Below the pieces are notes generated by a model. It was given only the letters and a program-made list of their open reading frames with translations. It did no database searches and was not told the origin of the DNA. Position numbers and translations under genes: made by a program. This document shows, one piece after another, positions 8,196-16,357 of a DNA stretch of 36,972 nucleotides. Position 1 is the stretch's first letter. The number at the start of each line of letters is the position of its first letter. The DNA is taken from the NCBI GenBank assembly GCA_017517325.1, contig JAFWZW010000019.1, positions 1 through 36,972 on the forward strand. The letters are read 5' to 3'. This DNA comes from Clostridia bacterium. GTDB lineage: Bacteria; Bacillota; Clostridia; Oscillospirales; SIG627.

Positions 8196-8897
8196 TTATA
8201 TCTCCGTATTCAGCCGATCTTTCACGTCTTGTTTCAATTTTTCCCAAGCCTCGGGGTGCTCTACGTAATAAAGGGGACAAAGCTTTCCCGTTACGTCGTA
8301 GTGACGGATCAGGTTTTCTTCACTGAGCTCATAGGTATCGCAAAGCCAAGCCAAAAGGCGCACCAGGGATTCGTAGGTCACGGATGAAAATTCCCCCGTT
8401 TCATCCGGATGGCAGACCTCTACGGATATGGTATCGCGGTTGCGCTCGTTGGTGGCGCTGGATTTTTCATCAAGCGGAACGCACAGGATCACTTCTCCCT
8501 CAAGACCCACGATAAAATGGGAGCTGGTTTCTGAGTCCGGCGAATCAAAGTAATTGCGATTGGCTTTGGCACCGGTTCCCGGATTTGCCACGTAATGCAC
8601 GGCAATATCACGCACCGCCTCTAATTTTTCACCTCTTCTGGAATCACCGTCCACGGCGATCAGATCCACCGTAACGAAATCGGGAACGTTCAACTCCGGC
8701 GCTTCAGCGGTAGCGGAAGGCTCGGTTTCGGGTGTTTTGTTCTCCGGGGTGATCCGATCCAAATACGAAAAAACTCCCAAAAGGAGAAAGGATACCACCG
8801 TTACCGAGACCAAAAGGATATACGGCCAACGTGGCGGCTCCGGGGCTTTTACGGTGCGCGCCTTTCTCTTTACGCGCATTTTTGTCATAGTGGGCAT
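8196..8897 (-). CDS. Membrane-anchored N-acetylmuramoyl-L-alanine amidase (amidase_2 fold)
   Basis: A 233-residue protein with a basic N-terminus, one membrane helix (about 25-45), a Pro/Glu/Thr-rich linker and an amidase_2/PGRP domain from about 75. Zinc ligands expected for the T7-lysozyme fold are visible: His101 (AVHYVA), His199 (RHYDVTG) and Cys207 (GKLCP). Lys205 precedes the last ligand as in the phage enzyme. The domain should face outside and cut the amide bond between MurNAc and the stem peptide. It sits in the middle of an operon run by a two-component system, so it may remodel the wall during envelope stress. The start at 8897 has only a modest AGAG site; a later ATG at 8888 is possible. 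Confidence 0.87.
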   Translation of the reverse strand: MPTMTKMRVKRKARTVKAPEPPRWPYILLVSVTVVSFLLLGVFSYLDRITPENKTPETEPSATAEAPELNVPDFVTVDLIAVDGDSRRGEKLEAVRDIAVHYVANPGTGAKANRNYFDSPDSETSSHFIVGLEGEVILCVPLDEKSSATNERNRDTISVEVCHPDETGEFSSVTYESLVRLLAWLCDTYELSEENLIRHYDVTGKLCPLYYVEHPEAWEKLKQDVKDRLNTEI

Positions 8898-8916
8898 ATC
8901 GTTCTCTTTTCAAATT

Positions 8917-10818
8917 TTATCGGATGGAATCAAAGGAAATGGTAACGCGGAACAGATCGCCGTCCACGAAGATCTCCATGGTTCCTTTTTGCAATTCCAC
9001 AAGGCTTCTGGCGATGGCGAGGCCAAGGCCGCTTCCCTCGGTGTTGCGAGAGGCATCCCCCCGCACGAAGCGCTCCATCAATTCATCTCCCGAAATATTC
9101 AGCGCAGAATGGGAGATGTTTCTGAAAATGACCTTCACCTTTTCTTTTTCCTCTTCCAGAGTGCAGTAAACGCGGGTGCCGGAAAGAGCGTATTTGCAGA
9201 CGTTATTCATCAGATTATCCAAAACCCGCCAAAGGCGTTTTCCGTCTGCAAGGATAAAGACGGGCGTTTCGGGCCAAGCGGTGCAAAGGGTCAGGCCTTT
9301 TTCCTCAAAGCCCGCCTCATACTCCGCAAGGGCTTGCTGGAGAAGCACCCGAACGTCCATCGGTGCGAGCTCCACAGGAAGCACACCGCTTGCCGCTTTG
9401 GAGGATTCCACAAGATCCTCCGTGAGTTTTTTCAAACGGCAGGACTGCCGATCCAAAACCTCAAGATATTCACGGATCCTGGGATTCCCGGTTTCCTCCT
9501 TCTTCATCAGATCCACGTAATTTACAATGGAGGTAAGAGGGGTTTTAATATCGTGGGATACGTTGGTTATGAGTTCGGTTTTAAACCGTTCGCTCTTCAT
9601 TTTCTCTGCTACGGCACGCTCCATTCCCTCGGCGCTCCGATTCAAGGATTCACCGAAGCTTCGAAGCCCCGGAGGCAGGCGAGAGGGGTCACAGCGGTGA
9701 TCCAGATTCCCGCGGGAAAGCTCCTCTTGATCGCGGAAAAGACGCTGGATGGAGGCGGCGTACCAAACGAGAATCCCCATCAACACGAGCCCTTCCACCA
9801 ATACGGCGGCAAGAAACTCCGTAAATTCCAAAAGAGTGGCCAAAAACAGATCGAATACGGCAACGCCCGAAAGGATCAGTACCACCTTGGGCACCAGTCT
9901 GATCTGCTCCATCAGAACACGAAGAAGCGAAAACAAGCGATAGGTGGCAGTGTGGCGGAAAAAGCTTCCCCCTTTGATACGGGTAGCAAGGGTCAAAGTC
10001 AAAAGCACCAAAAGCAGAGAATCTGCCACCAACGAGAGCATTACCACCAGCAGAACGAGCCACAGAGGCCCCACGCATTGGATCAGCCAAAACTGAAACA
10101 AAAGGAAAAAGAAGCCGGCGAATACGTAAAGCTCCAGATACAAACGGTCAAAGAAATTCTCACGGATCTCCTTATCCTCACCGCTAAGGCCTGCGGCACA
10201 GCAGAGAAACACCATCAAAATCGCAAAGGCGGCAAGACTAAGGCAAAGAGCGGCAATGGCAATGAAGCGGAAACGGAAGGCTACGTTCAAAAGCCACAGG
10301 CTCAATTCCGTATTACCGGAAAGATTCGGTTCCTTGGCGTGAACGGAAACCAGATAGTTGATCTGGGTATAATACTGATAGTCCAGATCAAGATCCGAAA
10401 AATCAGGCTTTTCGACTGTTTCCGACCAATAGCCCCCAACGTTTACACACTCTTCCAAGGTAAAGACGTAATCCGATTCCGAGCCGGTAGCATAGGTGTA
10501 AAGAAGGGCTCCGTTTTCATCGTATATAGAGCAGTCAAACCCATATTCCTTGGAGGCAGAGCGGAGCCAATCCTGAAAACGCTGCATTTCCCCCTTGGTA
10601 TAAAGATCGTAATTGGAGGCGATCTCGTAAGGAAGCCAGGAATAATAATGCTCCAGCTGTTCTTTATAAAGATCCTCATAGGTGGTGCCTTCCTCGTAGG
10701 CGCCCTTTTCCACCATTACGGCGATGGCCGTACCTGATACCACCGCTATCACAAGGCACAGGGCGGCAAGGAGGATGCAAAGAGTCTTAAACGCGATGTT
10801 ATAGGTCCACTTTTTCAC
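8917..10818 (-). CDS. Sensor histidine kinase with multi-helix membrane sensor
   Basis: A 633-residue HisKA-type sensor kinase. The N-terminal helix (about 9-34) is followed by an extracytoplasmic domain of about 140 residues rich in Tyr and acidic residues. A block of several further membrane helices runs between about 175 and 355, then a short HAMP-like linker. The phosphoacceptor motif NVSHDIKTPLTSI is centred on His near 422. The HATPase_c domain shows the N-box NLMNNVCKYA and the G-box GSGLGLAIARSL near the end. Both the outer domain and the helix bundle are larger than in BceS- or VanS-type kinases. The start is GTG with GGGAGG nine bases upstream, overlapping the response-regulator stop (GTGA). 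The kinase should phosphorylate the regulator encoded just before it. Confidence 0.9.
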   Translation of the reverse strand: MKKWTYNIAFKTLCILLAALCLVIAVVSGTAIAVMVEKGAYEEGTTYEDLYKEQLEHYYSWLPYEIASNYDLYTKGEMQRFQDWLRSASKEYGFDCSIYDENGALLYTYATGSESDYVFTLEECVNVGGYWSETVEKPDFSDLDLDYQYYTQINYLVSVHAKEPNLSGNTELSLWLLNVAFRFRFIAIAALCLSLAAFAILMVFLCCAAGLSGEDKEIRENFFDRLYLELYVFAGFFFLLFQFWLIQCVGPLWLVLLVVMLSLVADSLLLVLLTLTLATRIKGGSFFRHTATYRLFSLLRVLMEQIRLVPKVVLILSGVAVFDLFLATLLEFTEFLAAVLVEGLVLMGILVWYAASIQRLFRDQEELSRGNLDHRCDPSRLPPGLRSFGESLNRSAEGMERAVAEKMKSERFKTELITNVSHDIKTPLTSIVNYVDLMKKEETGNPRIREYLEVLDRQSCRLKKLTEDLVESSKAASGVLPVELAPMDVRVLLQQALAEYEAGFEEKGLTLCTAWPETPVFILADGKRLWRVLDNLMNNVCKYALSGTRVYCTLEEEKEKVKVIFRNISHSALNISGDELMERFVRGDASRNTEGSGLGLAIARSLVELQKGTMEIFVDGDLFRVTISFDSIR

Positions 10819-11528
10819 GGCTTTGTGCCTCCCTCAAGGCGATACCCCTGCCCCCAAACCACCTTCAGATAACGAGGGTCGGCAGGATCGATCTCGATTT
10901 TCTCCCGAAGATGGCGAATGTGCACCGCAACGGTGTTTTCCGCACCGAAGGGCGCTTCCTTCCAGACGGTTTCGTAGATCTTTTTGGGAGAGAGCACCTT
11001 TCCCGGATTTTTCATAAAAAACTTTAGGATCTCAAATTCCGTTGGGGTCAGGGAGACGGGCTCACCAAGAAGGAAAACCGCCTTAGTCGTATCGGAAAGG
11101 GTAAGATCCCCCACGGTTATTTCTTCTGCTTCCGGCTCCTGGGCAGGAGGTGAATAGGAGCCAAGCTTGGTATAGCGGCGAAGCTGGGAACGTATCCGTG
11201 CCAAAAGCTCCACGGGATTAAAGGGCTTTGTGATGTAATCATCCGCACCCACGGAAAGCCCCAGGATCTTATCGGTATCCTCGCTTTTAGCGCTCAGCAG
11301 GATCACGGGGAGATTGTAGGTCTCCCGAAGAAGGGAGAGGGCGCGGATGCCATCCATTTCGGGCATCATAATATCAAGAAGCACCAGGTGGATCTCTTGG
11401 GTGCTCAGGATTGCAAGGGCTTCCTTTCCCGTATAGGCCTCGTGAGTCTCGTATCCTTCGGAGGAAAGATAGATCTTTAAAGCGGAAACGATGTCTTTTT
11501 CATCGTCACAAATCAAAATGTGATACAT
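10815..11528 (-). CDS. OmpR/PhoB-family response regulator
   Basis: A 237-residue regulator. The receiver domain (1-120) has the acidic pair in ICDDE (Asp8, Asp9), the phosphoacceptor Asp52 in LLDIMMPEMDG and Lys101 in TKPF. The C-terminal winged-helix domain (about 140-233) ends in VWGQGYRLEGG, typical of the PhoB/VanR class. The ATG is preceded by GGAGGTGA. It is the first gene of the operon that continues with the kinase, amidase, TVP38 protein and ABC transporter. Two perfect tandem 11-base direct repeats upstream of its weak -35 region have the spacing used by PhoB-class dimers, so positive autoregulation is likely. Confidence 0.93.
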   Translation of the reverse strand: MYHILICDDEKDIVSALKIYLSSEGYETHEAYTGKEALAILSTQEIHLVLLDIMMPEMDGIRALSLLRETYNLPVILLSAKSEDTDKILGLSVGADDYITKPFNPVELLARIRSQLRRYTKLGSYSPPAQEPEAEEITVGDLTLSDTTKAVFLLGEPVSLTPTEFEILKFFMKNPGKVLSPKKIYETVWKEAPFGAENTVAVHIRHLREKIEIDPADPRYLKVVWGQGYRLEGGTKP

Positions 11529-11548
11529 TTATATCACCTCCGACCAAG

Positions 11549-11607
11549 ATCATATCAAAAAAAGTATTAAGAAAAAATCGTTTAAATTCTTAAGATATTC
11601 TTAAGAT
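11549..11607 (-). promoter_or_regulatory. Activator-dependent promoter with 11-bp tandem direct repeat
   Basis: ATTCTTAAGAT occurs twice without a gap at 11586-11596 and 11597-11607. A minus-strand TATGAT (11549-11554) serves as -10, but the -35 position (11572-11577) is only TTTTTT. Direct repeats of 11-bp period just upstream of a poor -35 are the usual layout for OmpR/PhoB-class activators. The most likely ligand is the regulator encoded directly downstream. Confidence 0.75.
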
Positions 11608-11611
11608 GGGA

Positions 11612-12301
11612 TCAAAAGAAAAAGCGGCGTTCAAAATAGCGGCGGAACGGGGGCACGATGGCAATCACGATGAGCCCCATTCCCAAGGTGCAAAAGAGGA
11701 TCAGCGGCAAAATGGAATAGGTCAGACAGATGGGCATGGAAAAGGTAGCCCGATAAAGCAATTCCGAAACGAAGAACAAAACGCCGATGGCAAGAAAGAA
11801 GCCGCCGAAAATATAGAGCCTGCCACCGCGCACGTATTCAAGAAGAGTCACCGCCGCTTCCAAAAAGAGAAAGAAGCCGCCCAAAACCGGAAGGGCAAAG
11901 GAAAGAAACCAGCCACCGCCCGTGCGCAGATCTTGGTATAGGAGCGCGCCCATCAGGCAACAGAACACCACGGGCAAAAAGATCACCGGGTTGGGGCGGC
12001 GCCACCAGCGGGGCAGACAAAAGGCGGCGTAGAATAATAAAAGAATGGTGAGAACGGTAACGGAATAGGTCACCGTTCGGTGCTGGATCAGATCCAGCGC
12101 CAGTACGCACCCGCCCGCGATCAAAAAGAAAAGGGTGATAAGAAATAACAGCCCTCTGAAATCTTCTTTTTGTCTGGGGCGCGGAAGATCGGGATAAAAG
12201 CTCCTCCCTTTACCTTTTTCGGAAGGCGGGAGCTCTGCCAGACAAAGGGGGCATTTTTTGCCCCCCTCCTCCAGCTTCACACCACAGTTAGGACAATACA
12301 T
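11612..12301 (-). CDS. DUF6320-like zinc-ribbon membrane protein
   Basis: A 229-residue protein. The first 20 residues form a zinc ribbon with two CPxC-type knuckles (CPNCG and CPLCLAE), followed by a charged linker and six or so membrane helices from about residue 50 to 220, ending in a basic tail. It resembles the DUF6320 proteins that Clostridia encode next to alcohol-acetyltransferase-like enzymes, and here it lies two bases after exactly such a gene. The start ATG has GAGAGGTAATT in front. The partner arrangement suggests the membrane protein anchors, supplies or exports substrate or product for the acyltransferase, but no biochemical role is known to me. No terminator is evident before the next operon. 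Confidence 0.75.
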   Translation of the reverse strand: MYCPNCGVKLEEGGKKCPLCLAELPPSEKGKGRSFYPDLPRPRQKEDFRGLLFLITLFFLIAGGCVLALDLIQHRTVTYSVTVLTILLLFYAAFCLPRWWRRPNPVIFLPVVFCCLMGALLYQDLRTGGGWFLSFALPVLGGFFLFLEAAVTLLEYVRGGRLYIFGGFFLAIGVLFFVSELLYRATFSMPICLTYSILPLILFCTLGMGLIVIAIVPPFRRYFERRFFF

Positions 12302-12303
12302 AA

Positions 12304-13584
12304 TTACCTCTCGTTGCTTTCCAAAGTCAGATCAAGCCCAAGGGAGGAAAGGAAGGGGAACAGCACTCTTTCCAGTTCAGGCTCGCGGGTGTTTCTCACC
12401 ACACTGATGCGTATTTCTCCTCCGTAGGATACCACGCCGCAGTTATAGGGTGCCATCGCCTGAGGGCCGATGATAAAATCGAAACGGGTCACCTGCTCCG
12501 CCATATCTTCGGGCAAAACCACCTGCCCCAAATTGGATAGGCACAGGCAAGCGGAGGATTCCCCTACCCGATCAAAAACGGCGCGCATTACGATATTTTT
12601 AAGAAAAAGAGGCACAAGACGGATCACCACGCCCTTTTCGCTTTTTACGTTGGCAGTAAAGGTTGCCTTCAAATTCCGCGGGGTGATAAGAAGTGCCATT
12701 TGATGATGAACCAGTGAGAGGATCTCATCAAAATCCGCATCCGTCTCCCCTTTTTCAAGCCCTACGTTGACCACGGCGACAAAATTGCGCACGGTAGAGG
12801 ATGGGAAGAAACGGCGGAGATTCACGGGGATCTGCACCCGAACGGCCTTCTCCCGTTCGGGGGAAACCTTTTCCCGCTGAAGCTTTGCAATGCAATATGC
12901 GAAGGAAGCGGAAAGAAGGGCGGTAAGGCTTACACCTTTATTACGGGCAAGTGCCAGTATTTCCTTAACGGGAACGGTGGCGCAGGTCACGTGAAGAAAG
13001 CCATCGGACTCGGGCTTTCCTTGAAGGCGAAAGGCGGGGGATGGATCACGGGGGACAGCATTCTTACCTGCGTAGCGCAAGAAGGCATCCTCCAATTCCT
13101 CGGGGGTAGCGGCACCGTCGGGATCGGGAATTGCCTCCCCGCGGGGGAACGCTTTACCGTAGCGGACTTCCAGATAGCACAAAACCAGCGTTTTTAAAAA
13201 GGTCATGCCGCCCGTTCCGTCGGTCAGGGCGTGGAAGAACTCAACGGCAATACGGTTTTCGTAATAAAGAATACGAAGGGCGCACTTCCCCATTTCCGCA
13301 CGAGTCATGGGGTAGAGAGGCTGACAGCCCTCCTCTTTGGGCAAAGGGGCACCCGTCTCCTCCAGATAATACCAAAAAAGCCCTCTTTTCAAGCGAACGC
13401 AGACGGAGGGATACCGCTTGCAGGCGCGCCGTGCGGCTTCAGCCAAGAAGGTGGGCTTCACCGGCTCACGCAGAGTGGCGCTGAGGCGGAACACGTTGCT
13501 CCAGCCGCGGCGCATGGATGCGGGAAAAATCTTGGCGGCATTGTCAAGCCTGAGCCACATTTTTTCTCTTTGATTCCGTGCCAT
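12304..13584 (-). CDS. Condensation-domain-like acyltransferase (alcohol acetyltransferase/WES/PapA type)
   Basis: A 426-residue enzyme of the chloramphenicol-acetyltransferase-like superfamily. The catalytic motif is present as FFHALTDGTGG (HxxxDG, about residue 125), and the second half has a VQIPVNLRRFFPSSTVRNF stretch like the core of condensation/AATase domains. Such enzymes join an acyl-CoA or carrier-bound acyl group to an alcohol or amine. The reading frame stays open upstream to 13710, but the ATG at 13584 has a clear GGAGG five bases upstream and the upstream codons give no family-like sequence, so 13584 is chosen. It is followed two bases later by the DUF6320 gene and is divergent from an acyl-CoA ligase that could supply acyl-CoA. 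The substrates are unknown. Confidence 0.78.
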   Translation of the reverse strand: MARNQREKMWLRLDNAAKIFPASMRRGWSNVFRLSATLREPVKPTFLAEAARRACKRYPSVCVRLKRGLFWYYLEETGAPLPKEEGCQPLYPMTRAEMGKCALRILYYENRIAVEFFHALTDGTGGMTFLKTLVLCYLEVRYGKAFPRGEAIPDPDGAATPEELEDAFLRYAGKNAVPRDPSPAFRLQGKPESDGFLHVTCATVPVKEILALARNKGVSLTALLSASFAYCIAKLQREKVSPEREKAVRVQIPVNLRRFFPSSTVRNFVAVVNVGLEKGETDADFDEILSLVHHQMALLITPRNLKATFTANVKSEKGVVIRLVPLFLKNIVMRAVFDRVGESSACLCLSNLGQVVLPEDMAEQVTRFDFIIGPQAMAPYNCGVVSYGGEIRISVVRNTREPELERVLFPFLSSLGLDLTLESNER

Positions 13585-13606
13585 ACCATCCTCCGTTTTT
13601 TCTTTC

Positions 13607-13635
13607 ATTGTAGCAAACAGGGAGAAAAAAAGCAA
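13607..13635 (-). promoter_or_regulatory. Promoter of the acyltransferase-DUF6320 operon
   Basis: On the minus strand TTGCTT (13630-13635), 17-bp spacer, TACAAT (13607-13612). It starts transcription about 20 bases upstream of the ATG at 13584, which also argues against the longer reading frame. Confidence 0.65.
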
Positions 13636-13694
13636 TAAAAAATCCCTTCTTTCCTCGGTTTTTCGAAAAAAACACCTTTTGAAGCAAAAATCCA

Positions 13695-13723
13695 TTGACA
13701 AAGTTTGCAAAATCTGATAACAT
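13695..13723 (+). promoter_or_regulatory. Sigma-A promoter of the acyl-CoA ligase gene
   Basis: TTGACA (13695-13700), a 17-bp spacer and TAACAT (13718-13723). It is divergent from the promoter at 13607-13635, about 60 bp away. Confidence 0.78.
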
Positions 13724-13753
13724 AGTTTCAGAAACCAGATGAGGTGAATGTAT

Positions 13754-15466
13754 ATGAATCATTTAACTGTTTTAAAGGAAGTCCCCTCTCACCCCCTTGT
13801 AAAGGATTACGTTTTAGACGCCATCTCCCTTTACGGTGAGAGTGACGCCTTCGTATTAAAGACGGAAAAAGGCGGCAAGGCCTATTACCGCCACGTTACC
13901 TACCACGCATTTTGGGAAGAGCTTCGCGCTTTCGGCGCAGGGCTTTGCTCCATGGGCCTTCAGGGGAAGAGAATTGCCGTTATCGGCTTTAACTCCTACG
14001 AATGGATCCTCACCTACCTTGCGGTAATTTGCGGGGTGGGCGTGATCGTTCCCCTTGACAAGGAGCTGACGGAGCCTGAAGTGCTCCTTTCTTTGGAGCG
14101 CGCAAAATGCGATGCCGTAGTGTTTGACGCCAAGCACGAGAATCTCTTTTTGCGCCTGAAGGAAGGAAACGATTTAGGGATCACGCATTTTATCTCCACC
14201 AAAAAGCTTGCCGAGGGCGTTCAAAGCATCGGCGAGGTAAAGGAGCTGGGCGCACTGGCTTTAAAAAAAGGATCCGAATTTGATTCCTACGATCCCGACC
14301 CCGATGCCCTGGCAAGTATTATTTTCACCTCCGGCACCACTTCCCTTTCCAAGGCAGTCATGCTTTCCAACCGCAACATCGCCACCAACCTTTTTGACCT
14401 TTTATCCGTAGAACAGCTCTACCCCACCGATCGCAACCTTGTTTTCCTTCCGTTGCACCACACCTTCGGCTCCGTGGGACTGACCTATTTTCTCTGCAGC
14501 GGTACCACCAATATGTTCTGCGACGGACTTCGCCACGTGCAGAAGAACCTGAAGGAATACAAGATCACCACCTTCGTATGCGTTCCCCTTCTTCTGGAGG
14601 TAATGTACCGCAATATCTGGCGCGGCATTGAAAAGAAGAAGCTTACTTCCACGGTAAAGAATCTCCTGAAGGTCAGTGAGGGTCTGAAGAAGACCGGTAT
14701 CGACCTTCGCAGAAAGCTTTTCAAATCCATTCTGGCAGAGCTTGGAGGCGAGCTTCGCTTTATTATCAGCGGTGCTTCTGCCATTGACCGCGAGGTTGCC
14801 AAGGGCTTTAACGATTTCGGTATTCTCACCGTGCAGGGCTACGGACTTACGGAAACCAGCCCCGTTCTCACCGCAGAAAACCCAAAGGATATGCGCTACG
14901 GCTCCGTGGGCAAGGTATTCCCTTCCGTAGAGATCGTCATTGATAACCCCAACGAGGACGGCATCGGTGAGATCTGCGCCAAAGGCGGCAACGTGATGAT
15001 GGGCTATTACGAAATGCCCGAGGAGACCGCCGCCGTATTGAAGGACGGCTGGTTCTACACGGGTGACTTAGGTTATCTGGATGAAGACGGCTTTCTTTAT
15101 ATCACGGGCAGAAAGAAGAACGTGCTGGTGCTCAAGAGCGGCAAAAACGTTTATCCCGAAGAGCTGGAGAGCATCGTAGGAAAGCTGCCTTACGTTTCCG
15201 AAGTTATGGTTTACGGCAAGAAAAAGGAAGACGACCTTTTGGTCTCCGCAAAGATCGTATACAGCAAAGAATACTTTGATGATAAAGAGCCTGGAAAGAA
15301 CGAGCAGGAGCTGGCAACGCTGATGAAAGAGGACATCGTGAAGATCAACGAGAATCTCCCCGGCTACAAACACATCAAGCACCTGACCTTCCAGACCACT
15401 CCGCTGATCAAAACCAGCACCGCCAAGGTCAAACGCCACGAAGAAATGGCAAAGGAAGAAGAATAA
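13754..15466 (+). CDS. AMP-forming acyl-CoA ligase (long-chain fatty acid type)
   Basis: A 570-residue member of the ANL superfamily. The phosphate-binding motif IFTSGTTSLSKAVMLSNRN (about 193-211), the GYGLTETSP motif and the hinge/C-terminal motif YTGDLGYLDEDGFLYITGRK with its Lys-rich tail are all present, so both half-reactions (acyl-adenylate, then thioester) should be possible. Length and motif order match long-chain fatty acid ligases. ATG codons exist at 13748 and 13754; GAGGTGA ends directly before the first, so the second has the workable spacing. The gene is transcribed alone, divergent from a CAT-fold acyltransferase. The pair suggests activation of a fatty acid followed by transfer to an alcohol or amine. 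Chain-length preference cannot be read. Confidence 0.88.
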   Translation: MNHLTVLKEVPSHPLVKDYVLDAISLYGESDAFVLKTEKGGKAYYRHVTYHAFWEELRAFGAGLCSMGLQGKRIAVIGFNSYEWILTYLAVICGVGVIVPLDKELTEPEVLLSLERAKCDAVVFDAKHENLFLRLKEGNDLGITHFISTKKLAEGVQSIGEVKELGALALKKGSEFDSYDPDPDALASIIFTSGTTSLSKAVMLSNRNIATNLFDLLSVEQLYPTDRNLVFLPLHHTFGSVGLTYFLCSGTTNMFCDGLRHVQKNLKEYKITTFVCVPLLLEVMYRNIWRGIEKKKLTSTVKNLLKVSEGLKKTGIDLRRKLFKSILAELGGELRFIISGASAIDREVAKGFNDFGILTVQGYGLTETSPVLTAENPKDMRYGSVGKVFPSVEIVIDNPNEDGIGEICAKGGNVMMGYYEMPEETAAVLKDGWFYTGDLGYLDEDGFLYITGRKKNVLVLKSGKNVYPEELESIVGKLPYVSEVMVYGKKKEDDLLVSAKIVYSKEYFDDKEPGKNEQELATLMKEDIVKINENLPGYKHIKHLTFQTTPLIKTSTAKVKRHEEMAKEEE

Positions 15467-15473
15467 ATCATAA

Positions 15474-15501
15474 GCCACGGAAGGCAATTCCGTGGCTTTT
15501 T
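15474..15501 (+). terminator. Intrinsic terminator of the acyl-CoA ligase gene
   Basis: GCCACGGAA (15474-15482) pairs with TTCCGTGGC (15488-15496), followed by TTTTTC. Confidence 0.9.
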
Positions 15502-15502
15502 C

Positions 15503-15531
15503 TTGTCAAAGAGGCGCAAACGTGCTACAAT
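15503..15531 (+). promoter_or_regulatory. Promoter of the HAD-M81 operon
   Basis: TTGTCA (15503-15508), 17-bp spacer, TACAAT (15526-15531), directly after the preceding terminator. Confidence 0.82.
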
Positions 15532-15559
15532 AAGAAAAAATCGGAAAGGAATAACCGCT

Positions 15560-16357
15560 ATGGCTTTTGATCCCAACGAAAAGAAGGGCTTTATTTGTGA
15601 TATGGACGGTGTGATCTACCACGGTAACAAGATTCTCCCCGGAGTGGTAGAATTTATTGACTGGCTGCACCGCGAGAAAAAAGAGTATTTGTTCCTCACC
15701 AACAACAGCGGCTACACACCCAGAGAATTGCGACAGAAGCTTTTTCGTATGGGGCTGGACGTATCCGAGGAGCATTTTTATACCAGTGCGCTGGCAACCG
15801 CCTCGTTCTTAAAGGAGCAGGCGCCCGGCTGCAGTGTTTACGCCATTGGTGAGGCAGGGCTTTTTAATGCTCTGTACGATGCGGGGATCACCATGAACGA
15901 CGTGAACCCCGATTACGTTGTGGTGGGAGAGGGCAAGGCGTATTCTCTGGATACCCTGACGAAAGCCACCAATCTGGTGCTTCGGGGCGCAAAGCTCATC
16001 GGCGCCAACTCCGACGTTTCCGGCCCCATTGAAAACGGTATTGCACCCGCTTGCGGTGCTTTGGTCTCCCCCATTGAAATGGCAACGGGGAAAAAGGCGT
16101 ATTTCTGCGGAAAGCCCAACCCCTTGATGATGAGAACCGGCCTGAAGCTTTTGGGCTGTCACTCTGCGGAGGCGGTAATGGTGGGTGACCGTATGGATAC
16201 GGATATCATCTCGGGTCTGGAATGCGGTATGTCCACCGTTTTAGTGCTTTCGGGCGTTTCCACCGCTGAAACGCTGGAGACCTTCAGCTACCGCCCCTCC
16301 GCGGTTTTAGCGGGAGTGGGGGAAATTGTAAAAATGGCTGAAGGAAAAGAACTATGA
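15560..16357 (+). CDS. HAD-IIA family phosphatase (NagD/p-nitrophenylphosphatase-like)
   Basis: A 265-residue haloacid-dehalogenase hydrolase of subclass IIA. Motif I is ICDMDGVIYHG (nucleophile Asp, about residue 11), motif II TNNSGYTPRE (about 43-52), the substrate/motif III region is GKPNPLMM, and motif IV VGDRMDTDI. The large cap lies between motifs II and III, as in NagD. These enzymes remove phosphate from small phosphometabolites; the substrate here is not known. The open frame extends upstream into the promoter, but the ATG at 15560 follows AAGGA and begins the family-typical N-terminus, so it is chosen. The stop overlaps the next ATG by four bases, coupling it to the M81 peptidase. 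Confidence 0.88.
   Translation: MAFDPNEKKGFICDMDGVIYHGNKILPGVVEFIDWLHREKKEYLFLTNNSGYTPRELRQKLFRMGLDVSEEHFYTSALATASFLKEQAPGCSVYAIGEAGLFNALYDAGITMNDVNPDYVVVGEGKAYSLDTLTKATNLVLRGAKLIGANSDVSGPIENGIAPACGALVSPIEMATGKKAYFCGKPNPLMMRTGLKLLGCHSAEAVMVGDRMDTDIISGLECGMSTVLVLSGVSTAETLETFSYRPSAVLAGVGEIVKMAEGKEL

Noticed and set aside
8737-10737. Open frame of 666 codons antisense to the histidine kinase
   Set aside because: The minus-strand kinase shows all catalytic motifs. The antisense translation is low-complexity, rich in Lys, Gln and His, and matches no family; it is a by-product of codon bias.
13585-13710. Longer N-terminus of the acyltransferase
   Set aside because: The extra codons cross the -10 and -35 boxes of the gene's promoter, and GGAGG stands in front of the ATG at 13584.
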